Below are positions 1-6,086 of a stretch of 7,231 nt of DNA, one piece after another. Each line of letters opens with the position of its first letter. Positions within the stretch are counted from its first letter, which is position 1. The stretch comes from an uncultured Flavobacteriales bacterium. GTDB taxonomy: Bacteria; Bacteroidota; Bacteroidia; Flavobacteriales_D; Crocinitomicaceae. The notes beneath the pieces were generated by a model. That model did not search any database, had not been told where the DNA came from, and saw nothing but the letters and a program-made list of their open reading frames with translations. Made by a program: the position numbers and the translations under genes. The stretch is taken from assembly GCA_905479845.1 (NCBI GenBank), contig CAJQOB010000176.1, forward strand, positions 1-7,231. The letters run 5' to 3'.

Positions 1-2
1 CT

Positions 3-149
3 ATTTTCCCTATCTTCAAGAAATATTTAGCGTTACTATTTGAAGCAAGAATCGGTAAATACTTGATCAATCACTATTTATCATCCAAAAGTGCCGATGT
101 TCAATTCTGTAAGCGAAAACTAGCGATGAAAACTGGCAAACTCCCATAG
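3..149 (+). CDS. possible 3' end of an upstream gene, product unknown
   Basis: Reading frame 3 is open from the window edge to a TAG at 147-149, giving 48 codons with no start needed inside the window. The translation begins IFPIFKKYLALLFEARIGKY and ends in a basic stretch, KRKLAMKTGKLP. The mix of hydrophobic and basic residues is believable for a protein C-terminus, but I recognise no family. The other two forward frames stop at 28-30 and 41-43. A 48-codon open frame can arise by chance, so this is tentative. If real, it is co-directional with the DUF1800 gene and ends about 70 bp before it. Confidence 0.3.
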   Translation: MFPIFKKYLALLFEARIGKYLINHYLSSKSADVQFCKRKLAMKTGKLP

Positions 150-219
150 TTTTGCGTTGATTGAGATTGAATTGTGAATAGTTGTGTTCGCTACCTAAAC
201 CGTTCTTAAATACAACGAA

Positions 220-1872
220 ATGGCATCTCTCAATCCTATAGTTGGAACTCTTGGAGTTCAAAATGCTACTCACTTGCTGCGAAGAGCTACTTTTGGTCCT
301 CAATTGCAGGATATTCAATATTTCTCAACCTTATCTGCTGCAGATGCATTTCAAGAATTGATTCTGCCACAAGTCGAACCGGACCTCCCGATTGATTTTT
401 TGACAGGCACAGATTGGGTATTCCCGAATTCACCGCATCCAGATCACACGAATACTGAAATTAGTCGGTTTACTAGTGCTTGGTGGATTGAAAACATGCG
501 TGTTTCAGGCGCGAACTTAACGGATCGCTTAGTTTGGTTCTATCATACGCACTTTCCGATGATCATTTCGCGAATACAAAACCGTCCGCAATTTTCACTA
601 GATTATTTGCGTCTTCTTCGTTTTTATGCACTTGGGAACTACAAAGATTTATCAAAAGCAATTTGTATCGATAACGCGATGCTAGTGCATTTAGACGGTA
701 ATTTAAATGTGAAGGGCGCTCCTCAGGAGAATTTCGGACGTGAATTTTTAGAACTCTTTACCGTTGGAAAGGGACCACAAGTCGGCCCAGATGATTACAC
801 CAATTTCACGGAAATGGATGTAAAAGAATTAACTAAGGTACTCACAGGTTGGGGAATTGACATAGGGTTTCAAACGATTGACCCAGTCACGAATTTACCG
901 ACCGGAAAAGTGAAAATAAACACAACAACGGTTGTAGCGAATAAACACGATATATCTGACAAACAATTTTCGGCGGCGTTTAACAATACAGTTATCCAAA
1001 CAACTCCGATTGTGGGATCGAACACAACTATACAAGGAGTGTACGATGAACTGGATGTAGCGATAGACATGATTTTTGCTTCGCCGCACACCGCAAAGAA
1101 TATCTGTCGAAGAATTTACCGCGAGTTCGTCTATTTTGACATCACGACGGAGATAGAAACGGATATCATCGAACCCTTGGCGCTTATTTTAGAACAGAAC
1201 AATTTTGAAATAACTTCGGTCTTGGAAGTGTTGTTTACGAGCGAACATTTTTACGATCTAGATTCTACTCCGACTGACGACAACAACATTGGGGCGATCA
1301 TCAAAGCACCGATTGATTTAATAATAGGTGCTATTCGTTTGTTTGAATTGGATGTGCCGGATAAAACGACCGACCTTGAAAATCACTATGAGTTGTATCG
1401 ACAATTGTTATTCAACTTGGATGCTGAAGGATTGGATTTCTTTGAACCCTATGACGTTGCTGGTTACAATGCTTACTTTCAGGAACCTGGATTCCATCGC
1501 AACTGGATTTCATCAAACTACTTAGCCAATAGGTATAAGTTTTCCGAATATTTAATTGATGGTTTTATCAACTCGATGGGGGATGTCCTGTTGAAACTTG
1601 ATATTGTTCAGTTCGTTGAGGACAAATGTACAGATCCGGCAGATTCGACTTTGTTGATGCAGGAACTGGTCTCTTGGATGATTCCAATTCAATTGACTAC
1701 TGAACGTTTTGATTATTTCAAGGACGATGTTTTACTCGATCAACTTTCGGCCGCAAACTGGACAGGAGAATGGAATAATTACGCCGCCACCGCTAACGAT
1801 GCGTATGTGCGAGTGCAATTGGAAAAGTTAGCATTGGCAATGATGCAGTCACCCGAATATCAACTCTATTAA
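220..1872 (+). CDS. DUF1800 family protein
   Basis: A 550-residue protein of the DUF1800 family, whose biochemical role is not established. Family hallmarks are visible in order: HLLRRATFGP near residues 18-27; a WWIENM...DRLVWFYHTHFP block at 88-113; and the most conserved part at 150-211, with DNAMLVHLDG, ENFGREFLELFTVGKGP, DVKELTKVLTGW. A second helical part follows, with RRIYREFVYF, an FTSEHFYD segment, EGLDFFEPYDVAGYN, and the typical C-terminal MQSPEYQLY. Length is normal for the family, so it appears complete. The ATG at 220 is the only plausible start, because an in-frame TAA lies at 196-198 with no ATG, GTG or TTG between. No signal peptide or lipobox is visible. It is the first gene of an apparent operon and lies 10 bp before a DUF1501 gene, the usual partner of this family. 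No Shine-Dalgarno sequence is obvious. Confidence 0.93.
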   Translation: MASLNPIVGTLGVQNATHLLRRATFGPQLQDIQYFSTLSAADAFQELILPQVEPDLPIDFLTGTDWVFPNSPHPDHTNTEISRFTSAWWIENMRVSGANLTDRLVWFYHTHFPMIISRIQNRPQFSLDYLRLLRFYALGNYKDLSKAICIDNAMLVHLDGNLNVKGAPQENFGREFLELFTVGKGPQVGPDDYTNFTEMDVKELTKVLTGWGIDIGFQTIDPVTNLPTGKVKINTTTVVANKHDISDKQFSAAFNNTVIQTTPIVGSNTTIQGVYDELDVAIDMIFASPHTAKNICRRIYREFVYFDITTEIETDIIEPLALILEQNNFEITSVLEVLFTSEHFYDLDSTPTDDNNIGAIIKAPIDLIIGAIRLFELDVPDKTTDLENHYELYRQLLFNLDAEGLDFFEPYDVAGYNAYFQEPGFHRNWISSNYLANRYKFSEYLIDGFINSMGDVLLKLDIVQFVEDKCTDPADSTLLMQELVSWMIPIQLTTERFDYFKDDVLLDQLSAANWTGEWNNYAATANDAYVRVQLEKLALAMMQSPEYQLY

Positions 1873-1882
1873 GCGAATTAGT

Positions 1883-3526
1883 ATGGACAGAAGAGACTTT
1901 ACCAAATTATCAGCTTTAATGGGAACTGGATTGTTATTGAAACTCAATGGAGTTCCACTTTTCGCTGCAGAAGACAATAGCTTTTTGAATAATATCGCGA
2001 TGAAAAGCTTGAACGACCGTGTCTTGATTTTAATTGAGTTACACGGTGGAAACGATGGGCTAAACATGGTCATTCCCATGGACCAATATGGGAATTATTA
2101 CAATTTGAGACCCAATATCGCGATTCCGCAAACAGGACCTCGACAGTACATTCCTTTGGATTTAACACTCCCTGATAACAAAAAAGTAGGTTTGCATCCT
2201 GATATGGTCGGGGCCAAAGCAATGTACGACAATGGACACATGGCGCTCATTCAGAATGTTTCCTATGAGAATAACAATGCATCTCACTTCCGAAGCCGCA
2301 ATATTTGGCACACAGGTGTGGATTACAATGAGTATCAGAATTCAGGTTGGATGGGGAGATATTTGGAACATTACTACCCAGGTTACCCAACAAACTATCC
2401 GAGTGCTGCCAATCCAGATCCACTAGCGCTTGAAATAGGAACAGGCGTCTCGTTGGCATTCCATCGAGAACAAGGAATTCCAGCAGGATTGTCCATTAAA
2501 AATCCGAATGCGTTTTATGATTTGATCAATAGTGTTGGTGTCAATTCACCGATTAACTTTCCAAATACACATGCAGGAGACGAAATCGAATACATGATGC
2601 AAATCGAGCAACAGTCCAATGGGTATGCTCAACGTTTGAAAGATGTGTACAACGCAGGTGCTAATTCTAGTACAATTTATCCAGATTTATATCCGAATAT
2701 TGCTCCATCTCAAGACATTCATAATCCATTAGCGCCTCAGTTGAAAATCATTGCTCGATTGTTAAGCGGAGGAATCGGAACCAAAGTGTTTTTGTGCAGA
2801 ATTGGTGGTTTTGATACGCATGCAAGTCAAGTGGAAATAGGCAATACGACTATGGGAAAACATGCCGCGCTGATGTATCACGTTTCATCTGGTATAAAAG
2901 CGTTTTACGAAGATCTACAAAATTTAGGTTTAGCTGATCGCGTGCTGGCAACGACTTATTCTGAATTTGGGCGAAGAGCCGCTTCGAATGCAAGCTACGG
3001 AACGGATCATGGAAATGCTGCGCCAATGATGGTCTTCGGAACTTGCCTGAACCCTGGTGTGTATGGAGAAAACCCAGACTTATCGAATTTGCAAAATGGA
3101 AACATCGCCATGCAACACGATTACCGACAAGTGTTTAGTTCGGTAGTAAAAGATTGGTTTGGTGCTACTGATGCTGCCATTAATGAAGTCAAATTTGAAG
3201 ATTACATCAATAACAGAGTCGATTATATCGAGTGTAAGGATTTGAGCACGGCGGAAATATTTAAAGAAAACTTATGGATGAAATGCTATCCAAATCCAAG
3301 TTCGACGATTACTACCGTTGAGTATTTTTTACACAGAGGCGGTCGCGTAGAGATTGATGTGATGGATTTAACTGGACGATCTGTTGCTAAAGTTGTAGAC
3401 GACGATAAAAATCAAGGAAAACACAGCGCCGAAGTTGATCTTTCACCATTTCAAAGTGGAACGTACATCTTCACGCTGAAAACAAACAAGGTATCTATCA
3501 CGAAAAAAGTAATTTTTCAAAAATGA
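1883..3526 (+). CDS. DUF1501 family protein with Tat-like signal and T9SS type A sorting domain
   Basis: A 547-residue DUF1501 protein. The family is thought to belong to the alkaline phosphatase/sulfatase-like superfamily, but its substrate is unknown. The N-terminus MDRRDFTKLSALMGTGLL resembles a twin-arginine signal (RRDFTK at residues 3-8, then a hydrophobic stretch to about 28). Core motifs are ELHGGNDGLN (52-61), SHFRSRNIWHTG (134-145), GGFDTHASQ (308-316), YSEFGRR (359-365) and GTDHG (373-377). D311, H313, D375 and H376 are candidate metal ligands by analogy. From about residue 465 there is a typical T9SS type A domain: YPNPSSTITTVEY, then VMDLTGRSV, then SGTYIFTLKTN and a lysine-rich end. 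The protein is therefore expected to cross the outer membrane through T9SS and be anchored or released at the surface. Its stop overlaps the next gene's start (ATGA), suggesting translational coupling. Confidence 0.93.
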   Translation: MDRRDFTKLSALMGTGLLLKLNGVPLFAAEDNSFLNNIAMKSLNDRVLILIELHGGNDGLNMVIPMDQYGNYYNLRPNIAIPQTGPRQYIPLDLTLPDNKKVGLHPDMVGAKAMYDNGHMALIQNVSYENNNASHFRSRNIWHTGVDYNEYQNSGWMGRYLEHYYPGYPTNYPSAANPDPLALEIGTGVSLAFHREQGIPAGLSIKNPNAFYDLINSVGVNSPINFPNTHAGDEIEYMMQIEQQSNGYAQRLKDVYNAGANSSTIYPDLYPNIAPSQDIHNPLAPQLKIIARLLSGGIGTKVFLCRIGGFDTHASQVEIGNTTMGKHAALMYHVSSGIKAFYEDLQNLGLADRVLATTYSEFGRRAASNASYGTDHGNAAPMMVFGTCLNPGVYGENPDLSNLQNGNIAMQHDYRQVFSSVVKDWFGATDAAINEVKFEDYINNRVDYIECKDLSTAEIFKENLWMKCYPNPSSTITTVEYFLHRGGRVEIDVMDLTGRSVAKVVDDDKNQGKHSAEVDLSPFQSGTYIFTLKTNKVSITKKVIFQK

Positions 3527-4386
3527 AATTAACTTCGAAACTTTCTGCTGTCCTGCTTTTGAGCTTGCTCTCGCAAATCTCGTGGGGACAATTCACCGTT
3601 GAAAAAAAGAGAAGATCATATGTGGGTTTAACCGCTGGGATAAATTATTCCTTTCCGACAGTAACGGACCATTATTCCGTGTTGACTTCATTAACAAATA
3701 CTGAAAACGATGAAAAACAGTACGGGAAATTTAGCGAGAATATGGGCGTTCAGTTCGGTATTCATTACAGCTATAACTTCACCAACACGATTTCAATCGT
3801 TACGGGATTAGGCTATCGATCTGAAGCGTTTAACTACAGCACTCAATACGCATGGACAGATACCATGCAAAGTGAAAATTTTGAGCGCGAAATGCATCAC
3901 TTTCAAAAGATTTCCTACTTCACGATGCCAATAATGGGGAAGTGGGATATGACCGAAGGAAAATTTAAACCATATGTGCAGGCTGGAATATTCATGAATT
4001 ATCTGCACCAAGCGAATAAAGAAATTCGTTACGACAATGTAATTGATGGCGAGGAAACGTCGAATCAAACGACTTCAACAGGAGCTGTGTCTATCTCCGA
4101 TAACATACGGAAGTTCAATGTTGGATTAATGGGGGGAGCTGGAATTAGTTATTACTTTAACTCGGTTACCATCGGCCTTGAAGCGAATTACAGATATGGA
4201 TTTTTGAAAGTCGTAGATGATGAAAATAGATATGCTGATAACAATGGTTTTGCCCTAAAGTATTTGGATGTATTGGATCAATTAACGTTGAGTAGTATGA
4301 ATGTAGAGCTGACAGTTTCAGCACCAATTGGCCATTCTTTTATTTCCAAGTTTGTCCGACGTAAGCGTTACAATTCTTTCCACTAA
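3523..4386 (+). CDS. PorT-family outer-membrane beta-barrel protein
   Basis: A 287-residue predicted outer-membrane beta-barrel. Residues 1-22 form a clear Sec signal peptide (a basic MKLTSK start, then a leucine-rich core), with likely cleavage before Q23 in the ISWGQF segment. The mature part shows alternating, aromatic- and glycine-rich strands: YVGLTAGINYSF (33-44), MGVQFGIHYSYNF (74-86), ISIVTGLGYRSEAF (90-103), YFTMPIMGKWDM (132-143), FKPYVQAGIFMNYL (148-161), FNVGLMGGAGISYYF (198-212), VTIGLEANYRYGF (215-227) and SSMNVELTVSA (257-267). About eight strands and the YFTMPIMGKW segment fit the PorT/OMP_b-brl_2 type. A basic tail (SKFVRRKRYNSFH) follows the last strand, which is unusual for a barrel that normally ends on an aromatic residue. 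The ATG lies inside the stop of the DUF1501 gene. PorT-like is a fold label here; a role as the T9SS protein PorT itself is not implied. Confidence 0.85.
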   Translation: MKLTSKLSAVLLLSLLSQISWGQFTVEKKRRSYVGLTAGINYSFPTVTDHYSVLTSLTNTENDEKQYGKFSENMGVQFGIHYSYNFTNTISIVTGLGYRSEAFNYSTQYAWTDTMQSENFEREMHHFQKISYFTMPIMGKWDMTEGKFKPYVQAGIFMNYLHQANKEIRYDNVIDGEETSNQTTSTGAVSISDNIRKFNVGLMGGAGISYYFNSVTIGLEANYRYGFLKVVDDENRYADNNGFALKYLDVLDQLTLSSMNVELTVSAPIGHSFISKFVRRKRYNSFH

Positions 4387-4391
4387 GTAAA

Positions 4392-5588
4392 ATGAAACTA
4401 ATAAACATGGCATACTCAAGTACCTACAAATTTTTAGTCCTTTTTACGATTGGTCTTGCTTTTGCGGGATGTAAAGACGATTTCAAACCCGAAGATTCTT
4501 TTATTAAAGTCTACGACGATCAAGACATAAATAAAGATTATTTCCCCATAAGTATAAAACGCACAAGCGATGACGGATACTTAACCATAAGCGCATTTAA
4601 CGGTTCTCAAATTCACTTATTGAAGACAGATGCCCTTGGAGATTTACTGTGGGAGTTCGACTTGCCCTCAAATTATATCAGTGCGGTTCCAAACTTGATT
4701 GAACGGAATGGTGATTTATATTTCGTTTGTATGGACGCTGTTGGTTTATTTACCTACATCATGAAAGTGGATGAAACAGCAGAAAGTGCAGTCGAATACC
4801 AAGTGCATCCAGATATTCTGTATCCGCTTTATGTGGCTGATAATGGCAACGAGGTTTACATTGAAAACTATGAAAGAACCTCAATGGAAACAGGCATTTT
4901 TGAGTTGAATGCTTCAATGGACCAAATGATAGATTCAACAAGTGTTGAAATTTTCGTTGACGTCGAAGAAATAATTGCTGATCACTTGAATTATACGGGA
5001 AAACGCTTCCCATTTTTTATTAGCCTAACGCCAGAACAGGATCACATAGTGATGAACGGCTTCAATAACTATAGTTTTTCAACTGTTTTTCTCAATACTG
5101 ATATGACATTCTCAGGAGTTTACAGCGGTGCGGCCTTCGATGGTGCCATCAAATCAATTTTACCCTTGGGTGGAAACCAGTTCTCATTGGCGCGTTTTTC
5201 CTTTACTGATTTGTATGTTAACCCAAATGCAACGCTTTCTCCAACAACGATTGATATTGCGGAAGCGATTCCCTCCGAGTGGAATTCCGAATTGGATGCG
5301 GAAAGCCCTGTTTTGATAAGAACTGTATCCATTAATAGTAGTGAATACGTAGTTTATTTGGCAACGACAAAGAGCAATCAATTGTTTTTGAATGCATACG
5401 TCGCTGGAACGAATGAACTCGCAGGTACGAAGTATCTTGGGGAGAGTGTTCCACTAAAAGCGTGTGATTTCACAGGAACAGCAGATGGTGGTATGATGAT
5501 ATTAACGCAAGCGAGAATCATGAGTAGTTTCGACCGTATTGCCACGATTAAGTTGTCGAAGGAAGAATTGGAATCACTGGTGGAGTAG
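4392..5588 (+). CDS. surface lipoprotein with predicted beta-propeller repeats
   Basis: A 398-residue lipoprotein of unknown function. A hydrophobic signal (YKFLVLFTIGLAFAG) leads to C27 in a lipobox-like FAGC; phenylalanine at -3 is less usual but tolerated. C27 is followed by KDD, matching the K-(D/E)2 lipoprotein export signal described in Capnocytophaga canimorsus, so display on the outside of the outer membrane is likely. The mature part contains about seven similar units of the form D-G/N-x-hydrophobic strand, a loop, then a second strand. They start near residues 59, 104, 149, 213, 259, 314 and 363; the clearest are DDGYLTISAFNGSQIHLLKT and TADGGMMILTQ...IATIKL. This suggests a seven-bladed beta-propeller related to KTDxxGxxxW-type repeats. 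The start at 4392 is 5 bp after the barrel gene's stop. M6 (ATG at 4407) would also leave a working signal. I do not recognise a specific family. Confidence 0.8.
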   Translation: MKLINMAYSSTYKFLVLFTIGLAFAGCKDDFKPEDSFIKVYDDQDINKDYFPISIKRTSDDGYLTISAFNGSQIHLLKTDALGDLLWEFDLPSNYISAVPNLIERNGDLYFVCMDAVGLFTYIMKVDETAESAVEYQVHPDILYPLYVADNGNEVYIENYERTSMETGIFELNASMDQMIDSTSVEIFVDVEEIIADHLNYTGKRFPFFISLTPEQDHIVMNGFNNYSFSTVFLNTDMTFSGVYSGAAFDGAIKSILPLGGNQFSLARFSFTDLYVNPNATLSPTTIDIAEAIPSEWNSELDAESPVLIRTVSINSSEYVVYLATTKSNQLFLNAYVAGTNELAGTKYLGESVPLKACDFTGTADGGMMILTQARIMSSFDRIATIKLSKEELESLVE

Positions 5589-5685
5589 TTTTGAAAGTTA
5601 ATTTACTGGATTATCGAATACATTAAGTTAGGACTTCTCTTTTCTGCTTTTGAGTGTTTTTTTGAAGTGTTTTTCACAGCAGTTT
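5589..5685. other. intergenic stretch, no convincing element
   Basis: This T-rich stretch follows the lipoprotein gene. It has two oligo-T runs near 5657-5663 and 5670-5674 within a loose direct repeat (GTGTTTTTTTGAA / GTGTTTTTC), but no stem that would make a standard intrinsic terminator. No tRNA-like or riboswitch-like structure is evident. Confidence 0.5.
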
Positions 5686-6050
5686 ATGACAGCATTGAGC
5701 AATACGTCAAAAAGGGTAGGAAGGCTGTTGATGTCCGATTCTTTGGTTACTAGAGCATTTTATACATTCTTGTTTATGGTGTAGTACTCACAAGCTTTTG
5801 GTTACTTGTAGTGATCCCTTACATCTATCCGCTAGACTGGGGCCAGCGAGCAATGATATATGGTGTGAGTTTCCATGCAGGGGAGTACGTCTGTATGTAC
5901 ATTCGGCATCTCATTTTCGGGCAATCACCATCTGAATCACACTATGCGGGGAAATTTGATTCCGTTCATAATTTCATTCGATTGAGCTATTTCCCGATTT
6001 TTATTTTCAAAGCGTTTTGTTTTGAACAGATTTATGCCTGGTTCATGTAA
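5686..6050 (+). pseudogene. small membrane-protein gene, apparently frameshifted
   Basis: An ATG at 5686 opens a 32-codon frame (MTALSNTSKRVGRLLMSDSL, then VTRAFYTFLFMV) that stops at 5782-5784. A second frame, offset by one base, is open from 5754 to the TAA at 6048-6050. It encodes a strongly hydrophobic segment, VVLTSFWLLVVIPYIYPLDW, and then GQRAMIYGVSFHAGEYV and a second hydrophobic stretch near the end (LSYFPIFIFKAFCF). The two frames overlap within the first hydrophobic segment, so one missing base between about 5754 and 5784 would explain a continuous protein of roughly 121 residues with two membrane segments. The downstream frame has no ATG before the membrane segment. Its only usual start is GTG at 5811, which would remove that segment and give 79 residues. 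No slippery heptamer is evident. Alternatives are an intact 79-residue GTG-started gene, a sequencing error, or chance open frames. The family is not recognised. Confidence 0.4.
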
Positions 6051-6086
6051 TTGGAAAGTCTTGAATAAATTGTAGATCAATTCAGA
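6051..6086. other. short convergent gap, no strong terminator
   Basis: Only 36 bp separate the end of the small plus-strand frame from the mutS2 stop. The sole structure seen is a weak inverted repeat, AATTG-TAGAT-CAATT, with a 5-bp AT-rich stem. It is too weak and lacks an adjoining T-run on either strand to be called as a terminator. Confidence 0.4.

Larger units (their letters stand above)
220..5588 (+). other. predicted four-gene operon (DUF1800, DUF1501, barrel, lipoprotein)
   Basis: Four genes on one strand are separated by +10, -4 and +5 bp, and no promoter- or terminator-sized gap lies between them. Such spacing usually means one transcript. Three of the four products carry envelope-targeting signals of different kinds: Tat-like plus T9SS, Sec plus barrel, and lipoprotein plus surface-export motif. 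The operon is inferred from spacing only. Confidence 0.75.

Noticed and set aside
147..154. TAGTTTTG, matching the Bacteroidota -7 box TAnnTTTG upstream of the DUF1800 gene
   Set aside because: No TTG is present at the expected -33 distance, and the match includes a TAG stop codon, so chance is likely. It remains the best of poor promoter candidates for the operon.
67..318. Minus-strand open frame of 83 codons across the start of the DUF1800 gene
   Set aside because: It overlaps the well-supported DUF1800 start on the opposite strand and shows no recognisable motif. An internal similarity (YRIERCHF / YRIEHRHF) traces to only about 12 of 20 matching bases in the DNA, too weak for a real repeat.
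870..1091. Minus-strand open frames inside the DUF1800 gene
   Set aside because: They are antisense shadows of a conserved coding region with no independent support.
5586..5593. Second TAGTTTTG at the end of the lipoprotein gene as a promoter for the small split gene
   Set aside because: The nearest TTG (5568-5570) is 15 bp away, shorter than the usual 17-23 bp, and the match again starts in a stop codon.
6068..6084. Inverted repeat AATTG-N5-CAATT as a bidirectional terminator
   Set aside because: The stem is only 5 bp and AT-rich, with no T-run next to it.
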